Positions 1-6,293 of a stretch of 7,162 nucleotides of DNA are shown here, piece after piece. The translations under genes and the position numbers were made by a program. The notes under the pieces are model-generated. The model was not told the DNA's origin. It saw only the letters and a program-made list of their open reading frames with translations, and made no database searches. This DNA comes from K189A clade bacterium (GTDB taxonomy: Bacteria; Pseudomonadota; Gammaproteobacteria; Pseudomonadales; Azotimanducaceae). Numbering within the stretch: the stretch's first letter is position 1; every line of letters starts with the position of its first letter. The stretch covers positions 1 to 7,162 of the forward strand of contig RKSB01000188.1 of NCBI GenBank assembly GCA_007571095.1, read 5' to 3'.

Positions 1-13
1 ACTCGCTGTCGGG

Positions 14-1243
14 TTAATCCGTCTGGCGGACACTGTCGTCCAGAGCCTTTTGCCAGCTTGAATAGTCGGGTTCCTGCCGCAAGTCCTGTAGCAGTTCGCC
101 AACAAAGCCGGCCGCCAGCATCTGTCTGGCTGTCAATTCGGGAATGCCTCGGCTCGAAAGGTAGAAGACGGCTTCGTCTGACAATCGGCCGATGGTGGCT
201 CCGTGGGCACACTGTACATCGTCGCTGTAGATCTTCAGTTCGGGCTTGGTGTTTATTTTGGCTCCTTGCGACAGCAGCAGATTGTGGTTATACAGAGTCG
301 CCTGAGTGGACGGGCAGTCGGGTTGAATGGCAATGCGGCCGTTGAAGGTGACTGTGCTTTGACCAGTAGCCAGGCCATTAAAGCGGGTTTCGCTGTGGCC
401 GCCCGGCGAGTCGTGGCCGAGCGTCAAATGATTGTCTAACTGGCCGTCGGCGAAACCGATGAAGGCACCTTTCAAGCGGGCGGTGGCACCGTCGCCATGA
501 CACTGTACCAGCAGATCGTTGCGTCTAAGACGGCTGTTCAGGCTCGCCTGCACCAGTTCATAGTCGGCATGGGCAGCCAGTTTGACGTTGAGATTATTCA
601 TCTGCCAGCCCCGATCACACACCTGTAGCCGCCAATGCGTCAAGGTCGCCCCGTCTGCCAGCTGAATCATCAGCCGGCTGTTGAGGTAGCCGGCGGCGGT
701 CGGCGGCTCTTCTTCGATCAAATGGCAGCGAGAACCCGCTCCCAGTCTTAACACAACCAGGCCGTGCTGTGTTCGGTGTTCGGCCGAAAAACCATATCGA
801 AGGCGCAACGGTTGCCGGCAGTCAAGGCCGGCACTGACCGAGATCACCAGGGCGTCGTCCAGTGCCGCCAGGTTGAGCAGATCGAAGGGGTAGCCGCTGC
901 TCCGTTTTTGCAGCAGGTCGGTCATCAACTGGTCGTCCTTCACCAGTGCGTCCAGGCCAGCGACTTGAACGCCCGGTTGCTCGGAGGCCGCTCGGCTGAA
1001 CACGCCATCCTGCATCTCCCAGACAAGGGGGGGCGAGGCAGGTCGGCGAGTCGGTGGCCCGCCGGCGGGAGCAGACAACTCGGCCTGCATCAGGCTGTTC
1101 AGATTGACATAAAGCCAGTCCTCATCGGATCGAGTCGGTATTCGGCAATCAGCAAGTTCGTGTCTGGCCTGTTCGCGCAAAGCATTCGCCACACGGTCGG
1201 GCCGAGGCTGCCAACGAGCAAGATAATCGGCCGCTGCCTTCAT
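14..1243 (-). CDS. sufD: SufD, FeS cluster assembly scaffold subunit
   Basis: SufD is the partner of SufB in the cytoplasmic SufBC2D complex, which builds Fe-S clusters from sulfide (delivered by SufS with SufE/SufU) and iron. The 409-residue protein has the usual family length. Its first ~150 residues are variable and include a proline-rich stretch near residues 60-72. The C-terminal beta-helix region carries the hallmark block TKPELKIYSDDVQCAHGAT at about 331-349, followed by GRLSDEAVFYLSSRGI. His347 in CAHGAT occupies the position of E. coli SufD His360, which is implicated with SufB Cys405 in nascent cluster formation. The ATG lies 3 bases after the sufC TAA with no clear Shine-Dalgarno sequence, which suggests translational coupling. 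The gene ends with TAA 13 bases from the window edge. No terminator is visible, so the operon probably continues to the left. The family call is very secure. Confidence 0.96.
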   Translation of the reverse strand: MKAAADYLARWQPRPDRVANALREQARHELADCRIPTRSDEDWLYVNLNSLMQAELSAPAGGPPTRRPASPPLVWEMQDGVFSRAASEQPGVQVAGLDALVKDDQLMTDLLQKRSSGYPFDLLNLAALDDALVISVSAGLDCRQPLRLRYGFSAEHRTQHGLVVLRLGAGSRCHLIEEEPPTAAGYLNSRLMIQLADGATLTHWRLQVCDRGWQMNNLNVKLAAHADYELVQASLNSRLRRNDLLVQCHGDGATARLKGAFIGFADGQLDNHLTLGHDSPGGHSETRFNGLATGQSTVTFNGRIAIQPDCPSTQATLYNHNLLLSQGAKINTKPELKIYSDDVQCAHGATIGRLSDEAVFYLSSRGIPELTARQMLAAGFVGELLQDLRQEPDYSSWQKALDDSVRQTD

Positions 1244-1246
1244 GTT

Positions 1247-2014
1247 TTATTTCGAGTCTGGTGAGTCGGTGAGCCAGCCGTAGCCCTGCTTTTCGAGTTC
1301 AAGGGCGAGTTCGTGAGTGCCGGATTTGACGATTTTGCCGTCGGCCAGCACATGCACTCGATCCGGCGTAATGTATTCGAGCAGCCTCTGGTAGTGAGTG
1401 ATAAGAAGCAGACCGCAGTTGGCCGAATGCATGGCCTTGACCGCTTTGGACAGGAGTTGCAGGGCATCTATGTCAAGCCCCGAGTCAATTTCGTCGAGCA
1501 CGCCCAGAGCGGGTTTTAGCATGGCCATCTGAATGATTTCGCTGCGCTTTCTCTCGCCGCCCGAAAAGCCTTCGTTGACGCTGCGTTTGAAGAATTCGTC
1601 AGACAGGCCTACTTCACAGGCAACCGCCTTTGCCTCTTTCAGAAAGTCAACGGCAGACAATGGCGGTTCGCCGCGAGCGGTTCGAACACTCTCCACAGCC
1701 GTCTTGAGAAACTCCATGGTACTGACACCCGGTATCTCTATCGGATACTGAAAAGCCAGAAACAGGCCCTTGCGTGCACGCTCAAAAGGTTCCAGTTCCA
1801 GCAAATCCTCGCCCTGAAACTGAATGGAGCCGGTGTTGACCTTATAGTCGGGCCGACCGGCCAGCACGCCGGCCAGAGTGCTTTTGCCTGAGCCGTTGGG
1901 GCCCATGACGGCATGCACCTCGCCGGCGGCGATGGTCAGGTTCAGGTCGCACAGAACAGGCTTGTCTTGGGGGCCGGCACTGAGTTTCCGAATTTCAAGC
2001 AGCGGCTGAGTCAT
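1247..2014 (-). CDS. sufC: SufC, ABC-type ATPase of the SUF FeS assembly complex
   Basis: SufC is the cytoplasmic ABC-type ATPase of SufBC2D. It binds SufB and SufD and its ATP-driven dimerisation reshapes the scaffold; it is not a transporter subunit. The 255-residue protein has Walker A GPNGSGKST at 38-46, a Q-loop (FLAFQYPIEIPGV), and the SufC-type signature FSGGERKRSEI. Walker B and D-loop read LGVLDEIDSGLDIDAL, with the catalytic glutamate present, and the H-loop is LLLITHYQRLL. The ending QGYGWLT is also typical of SufC. The hydrophilic cluster after the signature distinguishes SufC from ordinary ABC importers. Its ATG overlaps the sufB stop in the arrangement TGATG. A GGAGGG sequence at 2027-2032, 12 bases before the ATG, is a plausible though slightly distant ribosome binding site. 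The call is very secure. Confidence 0.98.
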   Translation of the reverse strand: MTQPLLEIRKLSAGPQDKPVLCDLNLTIAAGEVHAVMGPNGSGKSTLAGVLAGRPDYKVNTGSIQFQGEDLLELEPFERARKGLFLAFQYPIEIPGVSTMEFLKTAVESVRTARGEPPLSAVDFLKEAKAVACEVGLSDEFFKRSVNEGFSGGERKRSEIIQMAMLKPALGVLDEIDSGLDIDALQLLSKAVKAMHSANCGLLLITHYQRLLEYITPDRVHVLADGKIVKSGTHELALELEKQGYGWLTDSPDSK

Positions 2015-3492
2015 CAGCCTACAGCACCCTCCAGACTGACCGCCAGTAGCCGGCCTGCTTCAACCGCAAACTCCATGGGCAGTTCCTGAAAGACTTCTCG
2101 GCAGAAGCCGTTGACGATCATGGCGACAGCCTGTTCGGGGTCAATGCCTCTTTGCTGGCACAAAAAGAGCTGCTGTTCGCTGACCTTGGAGGTGGTTGCT
2201 TCGTGTTCGATCAGGGCACCCGGCAGGCCACACTCGATATAGGGAAAGGTGTGAGCACCGCACTGGCTGCCCAAAAGAAGCGAGTCGCATTGCGTGTAGT
2301 TACGGGCACCGGCTGCCGTGGGCGATACTCGAATTCGGCCTCGATAAGTGTTCTGGCTGCGACCGGCGGAAATGCCCTTGGACACCACGGTGGACCGAGT
2401 ATTGCGCCCCAGGTGAACCATCTTGGTGCCTGTGTCGGCCTGCTGAAAGTGGCGAGTCAGGGCAACCGAATAAAACTCTCCCACGCTGTCGTCGCCTCGC
2501 AGGATGACGCTCGGATATTTCCAGGTAATCGCCGACCCTGTCTCGACCTGCGTCCAGGAGATTTTGGAGCCGGCACCAACACAGGCGCCCCGCTTGGTGA
2601 CGAAATTGTAGATTCCGCCTCGACCCTCTTCGTCTCCCGGATACCAGTTCTGTACCGTTGAATACTTGATTTTGGCGGAGTCCAGTGCCACCAGTTCGAC
2701 AACGGCGGCGTGTAGCTGGTTTTCGTCTCGCATCGGGGCGGTGCAGCCCTCCAGATAGCTGACCTGGCTGCTCTCATCGGCGATGATCAGAGTCCGTTCA
2801 AATTGTCCGGTGTTGGCGGCGTTGATTCGAAAATAGGTGGACAACTCCATGGGGCAACGCACTCCCTTCGGTACATAGACAAAGGACCCGTCGCTGAAAA
2901 CCGCCGCATTGAGGGCGGCAAAAAAGTTGTCCCGATAAGGCACCACGCTGCCCAGGTACTTGCGCACCAGGTCCGGGTGCTCCTGAATGGCCTCGGAGAT
3001 CGAGCAGAAGATCACGCCCGCTTCGGCCAGCTGCTGCTTGAAGGTGGTGGCCACAGACACACTGTCGAACACCGCATCAACGGCCACGCCGGCGAGCCTG
3101 GCCCGCTCGTGCAGAGGAATGCCCAGCTTTTCGTAAGTCTTCAGCAGTTCCGGGTCTACCTCGTCCAGACTTTGGGGCCGGTCCTTCTGGCTGCTGGGTG
3201 CCGAATAGTAGGAAATGGCCTGATAATCAATGGGGTCATACCGAATATGCGCCCATTTCGGCTCCTCCAGCTTTTGCCAGTAGCCAAGGGCCTTCAGCCT
3301 CTTCTGCAGCATCCAGTCGGGCTCGTTTTTCTTTTTCGAGATAAAGCGGACGACCTCCTCGGACAGGCCGGGGGCGAGAGTATCACTGTCTATCTGAGTG
3401 ACAAAACCGGGTGCATAGCCCCTGTCCAGAAGCTCATCAAGTTCCGGGTTGCTGCTTGCAGCCACCTGAGTCTGGTCCAGAGGTTTATTCAT
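2014..3492 (-). CDS. sufB: SufB, FeS cluster assembly scaffold subunit
   Basis: SufB is the main scaffold of SufBC2D, on which the nascent cluster forms. From the preferred ATG at 3492 the protein has 492 residues, close to E. coli SufB (495). The N-terminal part has [14 protein letters not shown] and YYSAPSS, typical of SufB. The C-terminal core has [20 protein letters not shown] and IEHEATTS. Cys402 aligns with E. coli Cys405, Cys411 with Cys414, and His430-Glu431 with His433-Glu434, with identical spacing, so the cluster-building site is intact. The end [19 protein letters not shown] is also canonical. An upstream in-frame ATG at 3528 would add 12 residues ([12 protein letters not shown]). 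I prefer 3492 because a promoter -10 element overlaps the 3528 ATG and the added residues look unlike SufB. Neither start has a good Shine-Dalgarno sequence. First gene of the operon. Confidence 0.96.
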   Translation of the reverse strand: MNKPLDQTQVAASSNPELDELLDRGYAPGFVTQIDSDTLAPGLSEEVVRFISKKKNEPDWMLQKRLKALGYWQKLEEPKWAHIRYDPIDYQAISYYSAPSSQKDRPQSLDEVDPELLKTYEKLGIPLHERARLAGVAVDAVFDSVSVATTFKQQLAEAGVIFCSISEAIQEHPDLVRKYLGSVVPYRDNFFAALNAAVFSDGSFVYVPKGVRCPMELSTYFRINAANTGQFERTLIIADESSQVSYLEGCTAPMRDENQLHAAVVELVALDSAKIKYSTVQNWYPGDEEGRGGIYNFVTKRGACVGAGSKISWTQVETGSAITWKYPSVILRGDDSVGEFYSVALTRHFQQADTGTKMVHLGRNTRSTVVSKGISAGRSQNTYRGRIRVSPTAAGARNYTQCDSLLLGSQCGAHTFPYIECGLPGALIEHEATTSKVSEQQLFLCQQRGIDPEQAVAMIVNGFCREVFQELPMEFAVEAGRLLAVSLEGAVG

Positions 3493-3526
3493 GGAGAAAC
3501 GATTACACTCGCCAAGTCGCCCCTTC

Positions 3527-3535
3527 ATTCTAGCA
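3527..3535 (-). promoter_or_regulatory. Putative extended -10 promoter of sufBCD
   Basis: Read on the minus strand, this site is TGCTAGAAT: the TGn extension followed by TAGAAT, which matches the sigma-70 -10 consensus at five of six bases. No good -35 hexamer lies 17 bases upstream (GAATGC), which is tolerated for extended -10 promoters. Transcription would begin near 3520 and give a leader of about 28 bases before the ATG at 3492. No IscR type 1 or type 2 site or SufR-like inverted repeat was recognised by eye. This is a pattern match only. Confidence 0.4.
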
Positions 3536-3639
3536 AATACCGAGTTCGGGCATTCGTGCTGAGAGGGGAAATCGAAAGCTCTACAAACCTCGCCGAATTA
3601 ACGAGAGAGCCGGCAATAATCTCAACGACACTGGGAATT
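3536..3639. other. Intergenic sequence upstream of sufB, nothing recognised
   Basis: About 100 bases lie between the sufB promoter candidate and the left end of the TauE/SafE remnant. I see no convincing ORF, hairpin followed by T-tract, or operator palindrome here. Any regulatory input to the suf operon would have to sit in this stretch or within the neighbouring pseudogene sequence. Confidence 0.4.
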
Positions 3640-4135
3640 CGGTCTCACCGGTTCTCTGAAGTAGCTTGCCGCCGACCCATGTAACCGAAGCCCGCAACAA
3701 TCATCAGTCAACCACGAGGCAGGCAGGGCCAGAAGTCAAAACCCGAACATCACAACGCCGGCGTTTTGAGCAAATGCCACAGGGTCAGGCAAAGCGACTG
3801 AGCAAAAACGTGGGCCAGTCGGTCAAAGCCCGGGGATTTGATTCAGTCGGCCGGGCCTGGAGCACCAAAAAAACATGGTCAGAACGCTGGATATGAAGCC
3901 GGCTATGACGGAGGATTGGGCCTTCAGGGTGGTTGCAACGCCCAGTACCGACCAAAGTACGAACAGGCCCACACCTGTAGAACCAGGCTGGGTGGCAGAT
4001 TGACCGCAATCACTCTGCTCGGCAGAATGCCGAAAAGCGATCCCGCCAGAAAAGATGCGAAAGTGGCCTTGTGAAAGTGCCGGATTATCGGTAGCGTGCG
4101 ACTGGCGTTGGAGGCCAGTTGAATCATTTCTGCAC
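3640..4135 (-). pseudogene. Decayed internal fragment of a TauE/SafE permease gene
   Basis: This stretch aligns base for base with about 4455-4958 of the intact permease gene to its right, in the same orientation. It corresponds to roughly residues 52-221 of that protein. Identity is high in places, for example near-perfect around 3869-3930. Translated pieces lie in two minus-strand frames. One gives LASNASRTLPIIRHFHKATF and AVNLPPSLVL (intact: LASNAGRTLLMTRHFHKAIF, AVNLPPGLVL). After a one-base deletion near 3978 the other frame continues TGVGLFVLWSVLG and SSVIAGFISSVLTMFF. A further disruption at about 3853-3875 combines a multi-base deletion with an A-run of seven instead of six. There is no N-terminal GxGGG segment, no C-terminal end and no usable start. 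It cannot encode a working permease. It could be a tandem duplicate or the remains of a once-separate paralogue. Confidence 0.9.
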
Positions 4136-4136
4136 A

Positions 4137-4150
4137 AATCACTCCGCCCA
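4137..4150 (-). repeat. 14-base junction fragment copied from the permease gene
   Basis: The bases AATCACTCCGCCCA are identical to 4830-4843 of the intact permease gene (the codons for LGGVI on the minus strand). They are not in the position expected from the flanking alignment. Within the large pseudogene the corresponding place (about 4009-4022) reads differently, AATCACTCTGCTCG, so this fragment is closer to the intact copy. It sits exactly between the large and small remnants and looks like a rearrangement scar. A chance match of this length cannot be wholly excluded. Confidence 0.45.
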
Positions 4151-4221
4151 ACAACCATCAGTCAACCACGAGGTAGCCGGGGCCAGAAGTCAAAACCCGA
4201 ACACCAGAACGCCGGCGTTTT
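4150..4221 (-). pseudogene. 72-base second remnant of the TauE/SafE permease gene
   Basis: These 72 bases match 3696-3767 of the larger pseudogene at 66 positions without gaps. They also match 4512-4583 of the intact gene, more weakly, corresponding to residues about 178-201 of the permease. The two remnants share differences from the intact gene, such as CAACCACGAGG and CCCGAACA, so they descend from the same diverged copy. At a few positions (GGTAGCC, CACCA) the small remnant agrees with the intact gene and the large one does not, so the large remnant changed further after they separated. There is no coding potential of its own. Confidence 0.85.
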
Positions 4222-4355
4222 CTCGGCTTCGACGGTTGAGGCTTTTGCGACCCGTTCCTCCTTATTCCATGAATGCCGCGAAGAATATTCCTGCTCGCAT
4301 CCTGAAGGTCGTTTTGTTTGCCGAGTAAATTTTTAAGGCCAGCAGAATCAATCGC
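4222..4355. other. Intergenic sequence downstream of the permease gene, nothing recognised
   Basis: This stretch follows the stop of the intact permease gene on the minus strand and precedes the 72-base remnant. It does not visibly match the permease gene. No hairpin followed by a T-tract in the minus-strand direction was found, so the permease gene has no obvious intrinsic terminator. Short plus-strand ORFs crossing it have no recognisable protein features and run through the pseudogene sequence. Confidence 0.4.
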
Positions 4356-5114
4356 TCAAGAGAACAGACTGCCCAGGTCAAGGCTCCACAAGCCCCGCCA
4401 GATCAACTGAAGTGCCAGCAATATCAGAACAAGATTGAGCACCCTCCGAAATCGAGCCTCGCCTGTTCTCTGAAGGACTTTGCCGCCAACCCATGTACCG
4501 AGGAAGCCCGCAACAATCATCAGTCCAATCAGCGGTAGCCAGGGCCAGAAGTCAAAACCCAGCACCACAAACGCCAGCGTTTTGAGCAAGTGCTGCAGGG
4601 TCAGGCAAAGCGACTGAGTGGAAACATGCGTCAGCCGATCAAAGCCCAGGGATTTGAGCCAGCCGGCTACCAGAGGGCCTGTGGCACCAAAAAACATGGT
4701 CAGAACGCTGGATATGAAGCCGGCTATGACGGAGGACCGGACCTTCAGGGTGGTTACACTGCCCAGCACCGACCAGAGTATAAACAGGCCCACACCCGTC
4801 AGAACCAGACCGGGCGGCAAATTGACCGCAATCACTCCGCCCAGCAGAATGCCGAAAAGCGACCCCACCAGAAAAGGTACGAAAATGGCTTTGTGAAAGT
4901 GCCGGGTCATCAGCAGCGTGCGACCGGCGTTGGAGGCCAGTTGAACCACGCCATGCACAGGAATGAGTGCCAGAGGCGGCAAAACAGAAGCCAGCAGGCT
5001 GATCAGCAGAACGCCGCCGCCGACTCCGAAAATCCCTGATATGAAGGAGGTGACGAAGCTGGCGGCAACCAGCCCGATAACTACCAGATAACCGAAATCG
5101 CCGATCAACGACAT
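4356..5114 (-). CDS. TauE/SafE family sulfite/organosulfonate-type permease
   Basis: This is a 252-residue polytopic inner-membrane protein of the TauE/SafE (formerly DUF81) family, of normal length. Characterised members export sulfite, sulfoacetate or other sulfur-containing anions; the substrate here is not known. About eight hydrophobic segments are visible. The family glycine motif FGVGGG is at residues 29-34 at the end of the first half-helix, and an analogous FFGATGP at 141-147 marks the second half of the internal repeat. The C-terminal block GKVLQRTGEARFRRVLN (211-227) precedes the last helix, as in relatives. I chose the ATG at 5114 because AGGGGGTG lies 9 bases upstream. A GTG at 5126 would add four residues but falls inside that ribosome binding site. 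The gene is transcribed divergently from the SbmA-like gene. Two decayed partial copies lie immediately downstream. Confidence 0.92.
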   Translation of the reverse strand: MSLIGDFGYLVVIGLVAASFVTSFISGIFGVGGGVLLISLLASVLPPLALIPVHGVVQLASNAGRTLLMTRHFHKAIFVPFLVGSLFGILLGGVIAVNLPPGLVLTGVGLFILWSVLGSVTTLKVRSSVIAGFISSVLTMFFGATGPLVAGWLKSLGFDRLTHVSTQSLCLTLQHLLKTLAFVVLGFDFWPWLPLIGLMIVAGFLGTWVGGKVLQRTGEARFRRVLNLVLILLALQLIWRGLWSLDLGSLFS

Positions 5115-5123
5115 GAGTATTGC

Positions 5124-5131
5124 CACCCCCT
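5124..5131 (-). promoter_or_regulatory. Ribosome binding site deciding the permease start
   Basis: AGGGGGTG on the minus strand lies 9 bases before the ATG at 5114 and matches the anti-Shine-Dalgarno partner closely. It covers the alternative GTG at 5126, which argues that translation starts at 5114. Confidence 0.65.
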
Positions 5132-5158
5132 GTTTTCCGCGCTATAAAGGACTTTTTG

Positions 5159-5191
5159 GCCGGCTCCTATTTAACTGTCCGCCGGCTTTTT
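5159..5191 (+). terminator. Small GC hairpin followed by T-tract, possible terminator
   Basis: On the plus strand GCCGGC at 5159-5164 can pair with GCCGGC at 5181-5186 across a 16-base loop, followed directly by TTTTT at 5187-5191. The stem is only six pairs and the loop is long. No plus-strand gene ends here, so if it works it would stop antisense read-through across the permease gene before the SbmA-like promoter. GCCGGC is itself a palindrome, so the pairing may be incidental. Confidence 0.25.
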
Positions 5192-5239
5192 GCGGCTGCT
5201 TGTCGAGCCCGGCCCTCCATTTTCTCAGAAAATTCCAAG

Positions 5240-5245
5240 TACAAT
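5240..5245 (+). promoter_or_regulatory. Putative -10 element of the SbmA-like gene
   Basis: TACAAT matches the sigma-70 -10 consensus at five of six positions. It lies 49 bases before the ATG at 5295, giving a predicted leader of about 40 bases. No good -35 hexamer is seen at 16-18 bases upstream, where the sequence is around CCATTT. This is a weak, position-supported prediction. Confidence 0.35.
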
Positions 5246-5294
5246 AGTCGCTCTGTGCGCACCGGTGGGTACTTTCTTTTCAAGCGGATAACCT

Positions 5295-6293
5295 ATGTTT
5301 GCGTCTTTCTTCAAATCAAGGCGATGGGCGCTGTGGAGCTGGCTCGGGATGCTGGTCATTATCTCGGGCACCTGGTATCAGGTACAGGTCAACGTAGCCA
5401 TCAACGAATGGTTCGGAGAGTTTTACGACCTGGTGCAGAAGGCACTGTCTGCGCCCAACGCCGTCGCTGCCAACGATTATTACCGGGCACTGCTGTCCTT
5501 TTTCCAAATCGCCGGCATCTACATCATAGTGGCGGTGATGCTGGGGTTTTTCGTCAAGCACTGGGTTTTTCGCTGGCGTACTGCGATGAACGAGTTTTAC
5601 ACCAGCCAGTGGCGCAGTTTGCATGCCATTGAAGGTGCTTCGCAGCGAATTCAGGAGGACACCAAGCGATTTGCGGCGATTATGGAGGGTCTGGGCAGCT
5701 CCCTGCTCGAATCCCTGCTGACTCTTCTGGCCTTTTTACCCATCTTGTGGGGCCTGTCCAAGTTCGTCACAGAACTGCCCTGGATTGGACCGGTGGCTCA
5801 CTCCCTGATCTATGTCGCCATCGTCTTTGCAGCCTTCGGAACTGCGGTCATGGCGCTGGTCGGGTTCAAGCTGCCGGGGCTTGAATTCAACAACCAGGTG
5901 GTCGAGGCCGCCTACAGAAAGGAACTGGTTTACGGAGAGGACCAGCCCGACAGGCTCACGCCGCCGACGGTGGCCGAATTTTTCGGCCGCGTGCGGACCA
6001 ACTACTTTCGGCTGTTCTTTCACTATATGTATTTTGATGTGGTCAAGTTTTCTTACCTGCAGGCCGGCGTTCTGGTGCCTTATGTTGCACTGGCACCCAC
6101 TATTGTCAGCGGTGCTGTAACTCTGGGTGTGATGCAGCAGATTGTTCGAGCCTTCAATCAGGTCGAGTCGTCGTTTCAGTTTCTGGTTCGAAGCTGGCCG
6201 ACCATCGTCGAACTGATCTCGATCTACAAGCGACTGGTGGCTTTTGAATCGACGCTCAAACGGCCGTCTGTCCACCTCAGGCCATCAGGATGA
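5295..6293 (+). CDS. SbmA/BacA-family peptide transporter, short form
   Basis: This is a 332-residue inner-membrane protein of the SbmA/BacA family. E. coli SbmA is a proton-driven importer of peptide antibiotics such as microcins and proline-rich peptides; BacA relatives also take up very-long-chain fatty acids or peptides. Family blocks, in order: AINEWFGEFYDLVQKAL (35-51), FRWRTAMNE (92-100), IEGASQRIQEDT (112-123), LPGLEFNN with EAAYRKELVYGED (193-216), NYFRLFFHYMYF (236-247) and SIYKRL (309-314). No ATP-binding domain follows. Compared with E. coli SbmA (about 406 residues) it lacks roughly the first 70 residues, including the first membrane helix. Its MFASFFKSRRWALWSWLG joins directly to the part aligning with HRWQYWSILG. 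An in-frame TAA at 5289 rules out an upstream extension. I recall similar short homologues in other gammaproteobacteria, so it may be a natural short form. AGCGGAT before the ATG is a weak ribosome binding site. Its 3' end overlaps the convergent HupE-like gene by 17 bases. Confidence 0.93.
   Translation: MFASFFKSRRWALWSWLGMLVIISGTWYQVQVNVAINEWFGEFYDLVQKALSAPNAVAANDYYRALLSFFQIAGIYIIVAVMLGFFVKHWVFRWRTAMNEFYTSQWRSLHAIEGASQRIQEDTKRFAAIMEGLGSSLLESLLTLLAFLPILWGLSKFVTELPWIGPVAHSLIYVAIVFAAFGTAVMALVGFKLPGLEFNNQVVEAAYRKELVYGEDQPDRLTPPTVAEFFGRVRTNYFRLFFHYMYFDVVKFSYLQAGVLVPYVALAPTIVSGAVTLGVMQQIVRAFNQVESSFQFLVRSWPTIVELISIYKRLVAFESTLKRPSVHLRPSG

Noticed and set aside
764..1264. Plus-strand ORF of 166 codons opposite sufD
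   Set aside because: It is fully antisense to sufD, with low-complexity, unrecognisable protein and no ribosome binding site.
2803..3684. Long plus-strand ORF (293 codons) opposite sufB
   Set aside because: It is antisense to strongly conserved sufB coding sequence, has no recognisable domain, and runs into pseudogene-side intergenic DNA. It is a shadow of GC-rich codon use.
3823..4158. Minus-strand ORF of 111 codons in the intergenic region as a small gene
   Set aside because: Its middle is clearly the permease sequence in one frame, and both ends are out-of-frame translation of the same pseudogene. It is evidence of decay, not a new gene.
3640..4221. Repeats considered as a CRISPR array or insertion sequence
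   Set aside because: Repeat units are unequal, degenerate and explained by homology to the permease gene. There are no regular spacers, terminal inverted repeats or transposase.
5120..5632. Plus-strand ORF that could supply the missing N-terminal part of the SbmA-like protein by frameshift
   Set aside because: Its residues before 5295 show no membrane helix or SbmA-like sequence, so it is not a broken N-terminus. The part after 5295 is an out-of-frame shadow.
5736..6275. Minus-strand ORF of 179 codons opposite the SbmA-like gene
   Set aside because: It is antisense to conserved SbmA motifs and is a hydrophilic, unrecognisable product.
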